64,000 nt of DNA, from positions 1,358,001 through 1,422,000 of the forward strand of contig NZ_CP072141.1 in the NCBI RefSeq assembly GCF_019355555.1. Direction: 5' to 3'. The stretch comes from Rhizobium sp. L51/94 (lineage in GTDB: Bacteria > Pseudomonadota > Alphaproteobacteria > Rhizobiales > Rhizobiaceae). Every line of letters begins with the position of its first letter. Positions within the stretch are counted from its first letter, which is position 1. Shown in pieces: positions 9,193 through 17,985 of the stretch. Under the pieces are notes generated by a model, which searched no databases, was not told the DNA's origin, and saw only the letters and a program-made list of their open reading frames with translations. Made by a program: the position numbers and the translations under genes.

Positions 9193-9440
9193 TGCGGATC
9201 TCGGCGTTGCAGAGCGATCCGGGGTATGCGGCTTATGCCGAACTTCGCTGGGCGCGACGGGGGTTTTCCATCCTGTTGTTCGGCGTTCATGTGCATGACG
9301 TCATCACGGCCGACGAGGAAGAGGGCGTCGTCGTCAAGTGCCTGCGCGATCCCATCTCCGGCCGATACATCGTCGATCACAGCACGGGCATCGGCCTACA
9401 GTTCAAGCTGCGCGGGCCTGTGCAGATCCTGGTAAAATAG
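9192..9440 (+). CDS. Small phage protein, unknown
   Basis: 82 residues starting at the ATG that overlaps the preceding stop. It is mainly short strands ('GVHVHDVITADEEEGVVVK') and has no recognised domain. Its place between head closure and the gp10-like gene fits a small head-tail joining or tail-completion factor; that is inference from order only. The tight overlap supports real coding. Confidence 0.55.
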   Translation: MRISALQSDPGYAAYAELRWARRGFSILLFGVHVHDVITADEEEGVVVKCLRDPISGRYIVDHSTGIGLQFKLRGPVQILVK

Positions 9441-9441
9441 C

Positions 9442-10107
9442 ATGGCGTCGTCGTTCGAGATCTTTGATCGTGAATTGAAGCTGGCAACGCAGGATTTCGA
9501 GCCGGCGGTGCTGCAGAAGGCGCTGGCGACTTTTGCCAAGCAGAGCGTTTCGGAGCTGATCTCTTCGGGGCAGGCCACCGACAACTACGTTCGCTATGTC
9601 AACGGCCGCCAGGGCGTGGCGGAAGAGATGGTCGAGCTTCCCGGCCCGATCGTCTACGAATTCGCGCTCTGGGATTCGGTGATCAAGTTCGCGCTCAACG
9701 AATTGCGCTCGCGCTCGCCGGTCAAGTCCGGACGCTTCCGGGATTCGTTCATCGTGCTGGCCGACCAGAAGATCGTGACGGACTATGACGCGATCGGCGC
9801 GGGCGCCGAGGTGATCATCACCAACTTCCAGCCGTACATCCGCAAGGTGGAGGCCGGCGTGATCGGCAAGGGCAAGCGCAACCAGGTGTTCGACGCGGCC
9901 AAGCGCGTGACCGCAAGCGCCTTCGGATCGGGCGGAAGTCGCAATTCGGCTGGTGCCTTCACGTTCGAGACCAAGTGGCTGAACGTCGCCTCGGGCGTCC
10001 ATGCCGGTATGCCGTACATCCTCAAAGGTTCGCAGGGGCGCCGCAAGGGTCGGCAGTCCGGCGATCCTATCACCTATCCCGCAATCGTCATCAACCAGGC
10101 GTTCTGA
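9442..10107 (+). CDS. HK97 gp10-like tail component
   Basis: 221 residues with the sequence 'RSRSPVKSGRFRDSF' (about 89-103), the signature of the HK97 gp10/phage_HK97_TLTM-type tail-completion family in which a conserved 'P..tG.lr.s' loop precedes a beta-barrel. Such proteins sit at the tail-head interface. The stop overlaps the next start, as is usual for gp10 and tail terminator genes. Confidence 0.75.
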   Translation: MASSFEIFDRELKLATQDFEPAVLQKALATFAKQSVSELISSGQATDNYVRYVNGRQGVAEEMVELPGPIVYEFALWDSVIKFALNELRSRSPVKSGRFRDSFIVLADQKIVTDYDAIGAGAEVIITNFQPYIRKVEAGVIGKGKRNQVFDAAKRVTASAFGSGGSRNSAGAFTFETKWLNVASGVHAGMPYILKGSQGRRKGRQSGDPITYPAIVINQAF

Positions 10108-10532
10108 TGTCATCTCCCGCGACCTACGATTCGTTTCATGACCGGCTGGTCGATGCGTGGACGGCGACGCCGCTGCGCTTCGAGAACGAAGATTGCCAGG
10201 ACCTGATCGACAGCAACGTTGAGGCCTTCGTTTACGTCGAGATCTACGGCGACACCTACAATCAGGAAAGCGTCGGTGCGCCTGGCGAAAACATGTTCCT
10301 TGAGCAGGGTGTGACCTACATGCATGTGATGGTTCCCTCCATGCAGGGCAGCCGCCAAGCGCGCGTCTATGCCAATCAGCTGCTCAACCTGTTTCGCGAG
10401 CAGCCGATCGGACAGCTGTTCATGCCGCAGCTGTCGATCGGCGCCGGTGACCCTGGCGGCAACTTCCCGAACTATTTCTCAATCGCCGCGACGATCACCT
10501 GGTATCGCCGCGACATCACCAACCTCGGCTAA
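10107..10532 (+). CDS. Tail terminator protein (DUF4128/U-like)
   Basis: 141 residues beginning at an ATG overlapping the gp10-like stop (TGATG). The gene lies where the tail terminator, which caps the tail tube once the tape measure length is reached, is normally found, just before the major tail protein. Supporting sequence: a helical start ('DSFHDRLVDAWTATPLRFEN') and a beta-rich remainder, the common pattern of lambda gpU-like proteins and DUF4128. No catalytic residues are expected. Confidence 0.7.
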   Translation: MSSPATYDSFHDRLVDAWTATPLRFENEDCQDLIDSNVEAFVYVEIYGDTYNQESVGAPGENMFLEQGVTYMHVMVPSMQGSRQARVYANQLLNLFREQPIGQLFMPQLSIGAGDPGGNFPNYFSIAATITWYRRDITNLG

Positions 10533-10551
10533 GGCCGTCAGGAGGCTCCCC

Positions 10552-10791
10552 ATGAAGATGTTTCTTCCGACCGTATCCTTCACCTTTCCCGAAGGCAGCA
10601 TCACCCGCTTCGAGGCGGGCATCATGTCGCTGCCCATCACGGATGAGGAAGCGGATCTGCTGGAGGCCAAGGGGCTCGGGACAGCCAATGCGGTGGGCGC
10701 CACAGACGCGCAGCCTGCTCCGGCGGAGGTGCCCGCGTCCGAGCCCGTCCAGGCAACTGAAGTCACCGAGGGCGGTCAGTCCGAAATCTGA
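10552..10791 (+). CDS. Small phage protein, unknown
   Basis: 79 residues with a very good ribosome site (AGGAGG about 6 bases before the ATG). The first ~45 residues ('FEAGIMSLPITDEEADLLEA') are folded-looking; the rest is Ala/Pro/Glu/Thr-rich and probably disordered. It stands between tail terminator and major tail protein. A role as an accessory of tail-tube formation is a guess. Confidence 0.55.
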   Translation: MKMFLPTVSFTFPEGSITRFEAGIMSLPITDEEADLLEAKGLGTANAVGATDAQPAPAEVPASEPVQATEVTEGGQSEI

Positions 10792-10882
10792 ATTCCGGCC
10801 TAGCCGGTCGCCGAAAACGAGCCTTCGGCAAGCTCGCCCGGCCCGTCACTGACGCGCCAAGCCCTTAGATGGAGCCTATATC

Positions 10883-11815
10883 ATGACCGTATCAGACGGC
10901 TCACAGGTACGCCTTGCCGACATCTCCGAGGTGACGATCGGCACGACCCCCGCCACGCCGGCCTTCCAGATCATGCGCTACCTGACTGCCGACGTGCGCA
11001 TCAACAAGCAGACCGATATCCCGAACGAAGTCCGCGCCGATCGCAACGTCGCATCTATCGTCGACGTCGGTCGCTCGGTGCAGGGCACGATCAATTGCGA
11101 TCTGTCCTACGGCACGTTCGATACGTGGCTGGAGCGCCTGCTCTGCTCGGCGTGGGCAACCGATGTGCTGAAGAACGGCATTATCCAGAAGGCATCGACC
11201 CTGGAATTCTTCTATGAGCAGGGTGCCACGGATACCTATGTTCGGTATCAGGGTTGCCGGATCAATACGCTTGCGATGAACCTGCAGGCGCGCCAGCCGA
11301 TTACTGCGAACTGGGGTATCATGGGTATCCGTTCGCCGACCCCGACGACAGCGATCATCGCCGGTGCCACCTATACCGATCCCACGACGACGCCGGTCAT
11401 GAATGCCGGCCTCAACGTCGCTAACTTGGCGCTGACGGGTATCGCGAGCTCGCCGATGATCCGGTCGATGTCGATCAACATCACAAACAACATCTACCAG
11501 AACGATGTGGTCGGGGCCTATGAGCCATACAGCCATGGCCTCGGTCGCTTCGAACTGACGGGGTCGCTCGAGACCTATTTCGAGAACCTCGATGCCTACC
11601 AGGCAATCCTCAGCCATTCCGATGTTGGTATCTCGTTCACGGTCGGGAATGCGACCGGCCAGAAATACACCTTCGCCTTTCCGAAGGTGAAGCTGATGGA
11701 CGGCGGCCCCGGCGCGCCTGGCAACGGCCAAGCCGTGATGATGACCGTTCCATTCCAGGCCTATTACGACGCGACGAGTGCGGCTTCGCTCTCGATCACA
11801 CGTAACGTCGCCTAG
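10883..11815 (+). CDS. Major tail tube protein
   Basis: 310 residues. Recognised by order (between tail terminator and assembly chaperones) and by the long, Thr/Ser/Asn-rich beta sequence typical of siphophage tube proteins. The C-terminal half repeats a pattern of short strands ('IRSMSINITNNIYQND', 'GRFELTGSLETYFENL') that may be the tube fold duplicated or an added domain. Its good ribosome site is weak (AGATGGAG upstream), yet the protein must be abundant. No other gene in the window could be the tube protein. Confidence 0.8.
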   Translation: MTVSDGSQVRLADISEVTIGTTPATPAFQIMRYLTADVRINKQTDIPNEVRADRNVASIVDVGRSVQGTINCDLSYGTFDTWLERLLCSAWATDVLKNGIIQKASTLEFFYEQGATDTYVRYQGCRINTLAMNLQARQPITANWGIMGIRSPTPTTAIIAGATYTDPTTTPVMNAGLNVANLALTGIASSPMIRSMSINITNNIYQNDVVGAYEPYSHGLGRFELTGSLETYFENLDAYQAILSHSDVGISFTVGNATGQKYTFAFPKVKLMDGGPGAPGNGQAVMMTVPFQAYYDATSAASLSITRNVA

Positions 11816-11885
11816 GTGAAATCGGCGTCCCGACAGAGTTGACGCCTCAGAGGCTGACGGATCTTTCGAGTTCTGTCGGCAAACC

Positions 11886-11916
11886 GGGAAGCAGGATCGT
11901 CGGGAGCCTGCTTCCC
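11886..11916. other. Strong hairpin between tube and chaperone genes
   Basis: A perfect 10-bp inverted repeat (GGGAAGCAGG / CCTGCTTCCC) with an 11-base loop but no following T run. It may protect the 3' end of the abundant tail-tube mRNA or slow polymerase, lowering chaperone expression. Confidence 0.5.
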
Positions 11917-11944
11917 ACCCATCCCGACAATCAAAGGTAATCCA

Positions 11945-12364
11945 ATGACTATCAAGCTACGCTCAGTTGCTGCCGACGTCGCCCAGGAAAAGAAGGGTAT
12001 CTGGATCTCCTCCGCCGATCTTCCTGGTGTCGACTTCCTGGTCTCGTCGCTCTATTCTCCGGAATACGAGACGGCGCGAGACCTTTTGCTTCAGCGCCTT
12101 GGCGCGCAGTTCAAGGGCGCGACCGTGCCGACCGAGATCCTGCTTCCTCGCCTGGGCACCCTCTATGCGGAGCATCTGCTCCATGGATGGCGTGGGTTCG
12201 ACGAGGAATACAGCCGCGAGGTCGCTGCGGAGATCCTGGGGCAGTTCCAGTATCGCGATATCATCAAGGCCGTCGAGTGGTGCGCCGGTCAGGTGACCCG
12301 GATCAATTTCCAGTTCGTGGATAAAGACGCGGGAAACTCCGGAAAGCCTTCCGCGCGCGCATAA
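11945..12364 (+). CDS. Tail assembly chaperone (gpG-like)
   Basis: 139 residues. The short product of the two-frame tail chaperone gene found between tube protein and tape measure in most long-tailed phages; it coats the tape measure so that tube subunits polymerise. The gene ends at TAA 12362-12364, but a GGGAAAC slippery heptamer at 12331-12337 lies eight codons before the stop, in the correct phase for -1 slippage. The alternative product is described with the next frame. Confidence 0.8.
   Translation: MTIKLRSVAADVAQEKKGIWISSADLPGVDFLVSSLYSPEYETARDLLLQRLGAQFKGATVPTEILLPRLGTLYAEHLLHGWRGFDEEYSREVAAEILGQFQYRDIIKAVEWCAGQVTRINFQFVDKDAGNSGKPSARA
12331..12337 (+). promoter_or_regulatory. Programmed -1 frameshift site, GGGAAAC
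   Basis: In the zero frame the bases read GCG GGA AAC, so G_GGA_AAC fits the X_XXY_YYZ rule exactly and is one base different from the lambda G/GT site (GGGAAAG). Slippage here joins the first 131 residues to the -1 frame, which is open from 12325 to 12717 and has no good start of its own. Confidence 0.85.
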
Positions 12365-12717
12365 GGAAGGCAAAGCCGGCGCTGCAAGGATGGCTTGCCG
12401 AACTTGCCGCCGAAAACCCGGATAAACGCTGGCTGCAGCCGGTAGCCGAGAGAGACTATGATCCGGAAGCCTGGCACAACTTATATTTCAGGGCATTCGA
12501 TGCTTTGCAATATGAGCGATTTATAGGGTCCTTCGGTGGCGAGGGGCCGATCTACTACACGGCCATCAGCGCTTACGCCCGGGATCATGGGATCGTAGGC
12601 GATGACCTGAAACTCTTTCACATCTTCATCAATGCGGTCGACGCAGAGTACCTCGCCATTTCGGCCGAGGATGCAAAGCGGCGTGCCGACGCGGAGAAAA
12701 AGACCGGTGGCAGATAA
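12337..12717 (+). CDS. Tail assembly chaperone, frameshift extension (gpGT-like)
   Basis: The -1 frame downstream of the slippery site adds about 126 residues to the 131 before it, giving a fusion of about 257. The extension has no ATG/GTG start near its beginning; the first candidate, a TTG at 12505, would cut off well-behaved coding sequence, which argues for frameshift-only expression. The sequence is helical and charged ('ALQGWLAELAAENPD', 'AEDAKRRADAEKK'). In lambda the T part binds the tube protein and the G part binds the tape measure; the same division is expected here. Its end overlaps the tape measure start. Confidence 0.8.
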   Translation, partial: LRKAFRARIRKAKPALQGWLAELAAENPDKRWLQPVAERDYDPEAWHNLYFRAFDALQYERFIGSFGGEGPIYYTAISAYARDHGIVGDDLKLFHIFINAVDAEYLAISAEDAKRRADAEKKTGGR

Positions 12718-15700
12718 TAGCCAGACAAGAACGCTGCGCGTGACGCTCGACGGCGATTCTTCGGGTTACGTCAAGGCGATAAGCGACAAGGTTGCAGCCG
12801 ACAAAGCTGCGACCGCGTCGAATAGCGCCTTCGCGGGAAGCTCTCAGCTTGCCGCTGCCGCCGCCCTGTCGTCCAGCCAAAAAATCACCAGTGCAGCTGA
12901 CGGCGTCGAGCGCCTTAGGCGTACGTTGATTGCCGGATATTCGGCGACGGCGGATTTTCAGAAGGGGCTGGGTAATATTTCGCGGGCGCTTGATACCGGA
13001 CGGTTTTCGACAGATGAGGCCGTCGCTTCGCTCGAAGGGCTCTATCGTAAATACGGCCAAATGGCCGATTCATCGAAACTGGCGGCGACCAATCAGACAG
13101 CGCTTGCCAAGGCGGTTGATCAGGCAAACTCCAAGATCCAGGCACAGCAGAAACTGCAGCCGGCCAATAACAACGTCAATCATTACCAGGCGCTGAGCGT
13201 CGCCTATCAGGCGCAAGACACGATCGTTCAAGCCGTCGGCGGCACCAACCCGGCAGTCATCGGGCTGCAGCAGGGAACTCAGCTTTCCAGCGCGTTGGCC
13301 GGACAGGGAGGCAAGCAAGCGCTGGCAACGCTAGGTACCGGTCTTTTGTCGCTCATAAATCCCGTCAGTCTCCTATCGGTCGGCTTTGTTGCTGCCGGTG
13401 CTGCGGCTATCCAGTTCGGGTCGAGAGCGATCCAGCCGGTGAAGACGCTCGATGATGCTATCAAGGCGCATTCCGATAACATTGATCTGCTGCGCAAGCG
13501 CTATGGAGAACTGGCCGACCAGATCAAGGTCTCTTCCTCGCTCTCGGGTTCTGGCTTTCTCGATGCGAACATTCGCGCCAACGAGCAGATCCTGCGTGCG
13601 GTATCGCGGCAGGAAGAGAAGAAATACGTCACGACGCTCCAGTCGAGTGCCGGCATGGCCGGCTACCTGCCGTTTTCATCGACGAATATCCAGCCAAAGG
13701 CGCTGACGGGCCTGACCGGTGGTCTTGCCGATTTTCAGCAGCCTGTCGACGCTCTGCTGAGTTCGATCCGTCAGGGCAATCCCGACCTTAAGCAGTTTCA
13801 GTCGTCAGTCGATCAGACGTTCAACAAATTGCTCGGCTCGTCGGAAAACCCCGATAACCTGGCGCGGTCGGCCGATGCTGTAAAGCTATTGGGCCAGAGC
13901 TTTCTGACTGCGGCGGGTTCGATCAAGGTACTTGGTGATGATGGAAAGGAGACGACGCAGTCTCTAGAGCCATTCTCGGCTGCAATCGCTCGTCTCAAGC
14001 TCGGATTGGCGGACAACTCGACCGATGCCTTTGGGCACTTTATCGAGGATGTAACGAAGGTCGGTCAAAGCCGGGGAATCCAGAACGTCGCAGACCAGGT
14101 CGTCGTGCTTGGTAAGGGCCTTATGGAACTGAACCAGCAGACGCGCGAACTGGACGCCAAAAAACTTGCCATCTTCAACAATATCGGTCCAAACGGTCAG
14201 TTGCTGTCGCAGGGCACGACCAACCAGAACGACATGGGCGAGTACGAGCTGTTCAAGTCTCGTCAGCGGATTTCCCTTCAGCGCTCTACGCAGTCGTTCG
14301 ACGCGCAGGTCGCCGGCGTCAACGCCAGGTCGCCAGGTGAGCGGGCCGATGCGGCGCGCAAAAGTGCTGCGGCGCAGTACAACAATGACGAGACCCCGGC
14401 GCAGCGCAGCCAGCGCATAAACCAGGCCGGGCAACTTGCAGAGATCCAAGCTCAGAAGGCGCTCGCGGATGCGCAGCGCGATCGAAAGATGAACCTCGAA
14501 AAGACGGTCTCCGATCAGCAGATGGAGATCAACCTAATCGGTAAGACGGCAGGCGAGGCAGCAAAACTACGCCAGGAATATCAGCTGACCGAGCAGCTGC
14601 GCCAGGATGCTGCGAAAAATAATACTGAGGTCGATCAGAGGGAAATCGAACTCATCAAGCGGAAGTCGGACGAGCTCGGCAAGCTCACTGACCAATATAA
14701 CAAGGCCAAGCTGACGAAAGACCTTAGCCTTGAGCGAGACCAGATCTTCCGCAGCCCACAAGATCAGCAGATTGCTTCGCGCCTCCAAGGCGCTGGATTG
14801 CCGATAGATATGCAATCAAGTGAAGCGAACCTCATTCGCCAGAACCTCAGAACCTCTGCGATCAAGGATAGTGTCACCGGTTTCATGAGTGACTTTCGTC
14901 AGCAGTTGGTCTCAAATGGCGGGAAGGTCGGCGAAGCCTTTGGTTCCTCACTAAAAAATGCAGCTCTGAGCGCGCTGTCGAAGATCGGCGATGACGCGGC
15001 GAACACGCTGAGTAATCTTGTCGTTCGACTGCTCACTGGTACGAGCGGTGGTGCAACATCGACTTCCTCACTTGCTTCGACAGGTGGTGGTTTGCTGGGC
15101 TCGATCTTCGGAGGAAAATCTTCAAGCGGATCTGGTATCGCGCAAGCCGCTAACGACAACTCGCCGGCAGCTGCCATCACAGGCGCTGGTGGCGTACAAG
15201 GTCAGGTCTGGAACTTCTTTGCTGGGAAGGGGCTGCAGCCGCACCAGATTGCCGGCATCATGGGCAATGTTGGCGCTGAGAGTGCGTTCAATCCGCTAGC
15301 AAAGGGCGACAATGGCAATGCGCTTGGTCTGTTTCAGTGGAACAGCCGTTCGCCGCAGCTGCTGAATTCGATCGGCGGACGTCAAAACCTCGGCGACGTC
15401 AATTCGCAGCTCAACTTTGCATGGAGCGAATTACAGGGCCCGGAAAATAAAGCGTTCAAGGCATTGATGTCCTCCAAGGACGTCGGTGGCGCAACGGCGG
15501 CGTTCGCAGGATTTGAGCGTCCAAAAGGCTTTACCTGGGCAAACCCGCAAGGAGCGGACAATTTTACGGGCCGGCTGAATGGCGCCGAAAACGCGTTGGG
15601 TAAGTTCGGTAGCACAGCGTCGCAGGCGACGCAGGGTGTCGGTCAGTTGGGTGCTGGTCTTAATCAGCTTGGCACAGGTCTAAGCCAGGCCGGCGGCTCA

Positions 15701-16180
15701 TTGGCCAGTGGCGTCTCTGCCGGCGGCTCATCTGGTGGCGGCCTGTTTGGCTGGCTCGGCAACCTCTTCGGTGGCGGCACGAAAGGTTTTGATCTTGGTG
15801 CAGGAGCGACAGCGTATACTGGCGCAGCGCTTCCTGCATTTGCAAACGGTACAGACTTTTCTCCAGGTGGCGCTGCCATGGTCGGCGAAAACGGTCGCGA
15901 GCTTGTCAATTTGCCGCGTGGCTCGCAAGTGGTCCCCAACCACAAAACAGAAGCCATGATGCAGCGAGCAGCCAATTCGAACGGCGGTGGTGGCGGCGTG
16001 TCTGACGTCAATGTCGGCGTCACGGTCGACGACGATGGTAACCTGCAGGCCTACGTCAAGAAGGTCTCCAAGCGCCATGCCGATGATGCCGTCAACAGCG
16101 GCCTATTCAATTATAGCGAAGGCATGCGGCGGCAGGGTATCGGCACGATGAATGCAAGATATGCGTCGCAGAAGGGCTGA
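12707..16180 (+). CDS. Tape measure protein with tail lysozyme domain
   Basis: 1157 residues from GTG 12707, preferred over the upstream ATG 12632 because GGAG precedes it and the start sits in the chaperone stop region. Long helical coiled-coil regions ('QKALADAQRDRKMNLEKTV') span the middle, as in length-determining proteins; hydrophobic segments lie near 210-255. At about 825-965 there is a phage-tail-lysozyme-like domain ('AGIMGNVGAESAFNPLAK', candidate catalytic Glu858, and 'GNALGLFQWN'), which probably opens peptidoglycan during DNA entry. The C-terminus holds 'GENGRELVNLPRGSQVVP', common in these proteins. Confidence 0.92.
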   Translation: MADNSQTRTLRVTLDGDSSGYVKAISDKVAADKAATASNSAFAGSSQLAAAAALSSSQKITSAADGVERLRRTLIAGYSATADFQKGLGNISRALDTGRFSTDEAVASLEGLYRKYGQMADSSKLAATNQTALAKAVDQANSKIQAQQKLQPANNNVNHYQALSVAYQAQDTIVQAVGGTNPAVIGLQQGTQLSSALAGQGGKQALATLGTGLLSLINPVSLLSVGFVAAGAAAIQFGSRAIQPVKTLDDAIKAHSDNIDLLRKRYGELADQIKVSSSLSGSGFLDANIRANEQILRAVSRQEEKKYVTTLQSSAGMAGYLPFSSTNIQPKALTGLTGGLADFQQPVDALLSSIRQGNPDLKQFQSSVDQTFNKLLGSSENPDNLARSADAVKLLGQSFLTAAGSIKVLGDDGKETTQSLEPFSAAIARLKLGLADNSTDAFGHFIEDVTKVGQSRGIQNVADQVVVLGKGLMELNQQTRELDAKKLAIFNNIGPNGQLLSQGTTNQNDMGEYELFKSRQRISLQRSTQSFDAQVAGVNARSPGERADAARKSAAAQYNNDETPAQRSQRINQAGQLAEIQAQKALADAQRDRKMNLEKTVSDQQMEINLIGKTAGEAAKLRQEYQLTEQLRQDAAKNNTEVDQREIELIKRKSDELGKLTDQYNKAKLTKDLSLERDQIFRSPQDQQIASRLQGAGLPIDMQSSEANLIRQNLRTSAIKDSVTGFMSDFRQQLVSNGGKVGEAFGSSLKNAALSALSKIGDDAANTLSNLVVRLLTGTSGGATSTSSLASTGGGLLGSIFGGKSSSGSGIAQAANDNSPAAAITGAGGVQGQVWNFFAGKGLQPHQIAGIMGNVGAESAFNPLAKGDNGNALGLFQWNSRSPQLLNSIGGRQNLGDVNSQLNFAWSELQGPENKAFKALMSSKDVGGATAAFAGFERPKGFTWANPQGADNFTGRLNGAENALGKFGSTASQATQGVGQLGAGLNQLGTGLSQAGGSLASGVSAGGSSGGGLFGWLGNLFGGGTKGFDLGAGATAYTGAALPAFANGTDFSPGGAAMVGENGRELVNLPRGSQVVPNHKTEAMMQRAANSNGGGGGVSDVNVGVTVDDDGNLQAYVKKVSKRHADDAVNSGLFNYSEGMRRQGIGTMNARYASQKG

Positions 16181-16182
16181 TT

Positions 16183-16941
16183 ATGGCGTCCTATATCAAC
16201 CTCGACACGCTCTACATCGACTACCTGAAGCCGAGCCGGTTCGTGCTCGACGTCGTCGGAAGTGCGATCGAAGGCGGACGTAATGGGCTCAATCAGTCAA
16301 TCTCGATCGAGATGGCTGGCGGCGGCTTCCTGACGCATTCGCTGGGACCATGCTTCATCCAGGACCGCGAAGAGCATGAGTACCTGAACTACCTGGGCGC
16401 GCTGTTGAACGGGTCGTTTCGGTTCATCAACGTGCCGATCAAGTCCGACTGGATGGGCCCGTTCCCGACGTTCGATCGCTGGCCGATCCCGGTCGTCAAT
16501 GGGATTCCGCATTCTGACGGCGCTCTCTTCTCGGATACGTCCGGATACAGCCAGGCAACCGTCTGGGGCAAGGTCATCGAGGATGCGCCGCTCAACGCCG
16601 GGCAACTGCATCTGCGGATCTACAATCCATCGCGGCCGCTTCGCTGGTCGGACTGGTTTTCGATCTACCACTCGACGAAAGGCTGGCGCGCCTATCGGTA
16701 TTGGCAGGTCGTCACTCGTCTTGATGATGGCATCGAGACGATATCGGGCACGCCAAATCCCTATCAGGAATATATCGTCGCGCTGGCGCCGCCGTTGAGG
16801 GAGGCGGCTTCAGCCGGAACGCGCATTGAATTTGCGCGTCCGCGTTGCGCCATGAAGCTAGCGCCGGGATCGACCGTTCCTTGGGACGTGCAAGGCTGGT
16901 GGCGTGCGAGCCCGACGCTGGATTTTGTGGAAGCCTTCTGA
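16183..16941 (+). CDS. Distal tail-like protein
   Basis: 252 residues, two bases after the tape measure gene. Mostly beta with many Trp and Gly ('FDRWPIPVVNGIP', 'WFSIYHSTKGWRAYRYWQV'). The order tape measure, this gene, a second tail gene, a DUF6950 protein and a large tip protein parallels the distal-tail, hub, peptidase and tip genes of gene-transfer-agent-like tails. The distal-tail role is inferred from that order. Stop/start overlap with the next gene. Confidence 0.6.
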   Translation: MASYINLDTLYIDYLKPSRFVLDVVGSAIEGGRNGLNQSISIEMAGGGFLTHSLGPCFIQDREEHEYLNYLGALLNGSFRFINVPIKSDWMGPFPTFDRWPIPVVNGIPHSDGALFSDTSGYSQATVWGKVIEDAPLNAGQLHLRIYNPSRPLRWSDWFSIYHSTKGWRAYRYWQVVTRLDDGIETISGTPNPYQEYIVALAPPLREAASAGTRIEFARPRCAMKLAPGSTVPWDVQGWWRASPTLDFVEAF

Positions 16942-17540
16942 TGGGGTGGGTCCGCGACGATATTATCGCCGAAATGCGCGGTAGCCATCAGCTTGGGATC
17001 TTCCTGCGGATGGCGACAGCGCCGGCGCTGCATCTCTGGCTTGGCGTGAACGATATCCCGGCCGGAATAGACAGCATCGATCCGTCCGGCACGGTCTACC
17101 TGGGCGGCGGCAGACTGATTGGCGTCCCGACACTCGAAGTCCTTGTCAACGGCACGGCCGACAGCGTCGACTTTACCGTGAGCGGTATCGATCCCTCGGC
17201 GGCGCAGCGCATGATCGACAGCATCCCGACTGTACGCGGCGCCGAAGTTCACATGGGCCTGACCACGCTCGATCAGTACTTCCAGCCGATGAGCTCGATC
17301 ATTCCGATATGGCAGGGTACTGCCGCCTATCTCAGCGAGGCGAGCAGCTCGGTCAGCGGCACGGACAACCAGACACTCAACCTGTCGCTCACGGTCGCGA
17401 CGGGCGAATCCACCCGCTCACGGGCCTCGCGCTCCCTGTGGTCGAGCGCGATGCAAAAGGCGATCGCGCCGACCGACAAGTTTTGCGACCAAACCGCGCG
17501 CATCGCTCGCGGCGTACAGCCGGCCTGGCCGAACTACTGA
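16941..17540 (+). CDS. Tail tip/hub protein, unknown family
   Basis: 199 residues from an ATG overlapping the previous stop; an upstream in-frame extension inside the previous gene is not needed. Segments such as 'VPTLEVLVNGTADSVDFTV' and 'DNQTLNLSLTVATGESTR' are typical of phage tail hub proteins that contain a conserved 'r..r..r..W..a.q....p.D..c' end, visible here as 'SRSLWSSAMQKAIAPTDKFC'. This last pattern is common in DUF2163/DUF1833-like tail proteins. Hub assignment is probable, not proven. Confidence 0.6.
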   Translation: MGWVRDDIIAEMRGSHQLGIFLRMATAPALHLWLGVNDIPAGIDSIDPSGTVYLGGGRLIGVPTLEVLVNGTADSVDFTVSGIDPSAAQRMIDSIPTVRGAEVHMGLTTLDQYFQPMSSIIPIWQGTAAYLSEASSSVSGTDNQTLNLSLTVATGESTRSRASRSLWSSAMQKAIAPTDKFCDQTARIARGVQPAWPNY

Positions 17541-17565
17541 TTTTCCGACACATGAAAGCAATGCC

Positions 17566-17985
17566 ATGATTCTAGAAGAATTTCTGGAGGCGCATCACCG
17601 TTTCCGTTTTGGTGGGATCGGTGGCAATGATTGTATGACGTTCGCTGCGGCCTGGGTCAAGGAAGCAACCGGCGTCGATGTCATCGCGCATCTGCGGGGT
17701 AGTTACAGCGATGCTGTCGGCGCCGACATCGTTATCCAGCGTCATGGCGGCTTGATCGCGATCACCGATAACCTGCTTTCGGCACATGGATTCCAGCGGA
17801 CCCGCAAGCCTTGCGACGGCGACGTCGGTATCGTCCGTATTCCGGCCGATCTGGCCTTCGGAGGCGAAGCCGTCAAGGAAATCGCGGCCGTGCGCTGGGG
17901 ACCGTTGTGGTGCGGTCTGACACCGAAGGGCGGCGTGGTGCGCAAGCGGATGGAATGGGTTGCGGCCTGGAGGATCGCGGCTTGA
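17566..17985 (+). CDS. DUF6950 family tail protein, NlpC/P60-like
   Basis: 139 residues. 'GGNDCMTFAAAWV' (Cys23) resembles the active-site Cys helix of NlpC/P60 cysteine peptidases ('DCsgf....') and 'CDGDVGIVRI' resembles their 'GDlv.f' strand, so the protein may cut cell-wall peptides at the tail tip. A catalytic His is not obvious; His75 ('SAHGFQ') is one possibility. In related tails a cell-wall peptidase stands exactly here, between hub and tip gene. It ends in TGATG overlap with the tip gene. Confidence 0.65.
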   Translation: MILEEFLEAHHRFRFGGIGGNDCMTFAAAWVKEATGVDVIAHLRGSYSDAVGADIVIQRHGGLIAITDNLLSAHGFQRTRKPCDGDVGIVRIPADLAFGGEAVKEIAAVRWGPLWCGLTPKGGVVRKRMEWVAAWRIAA

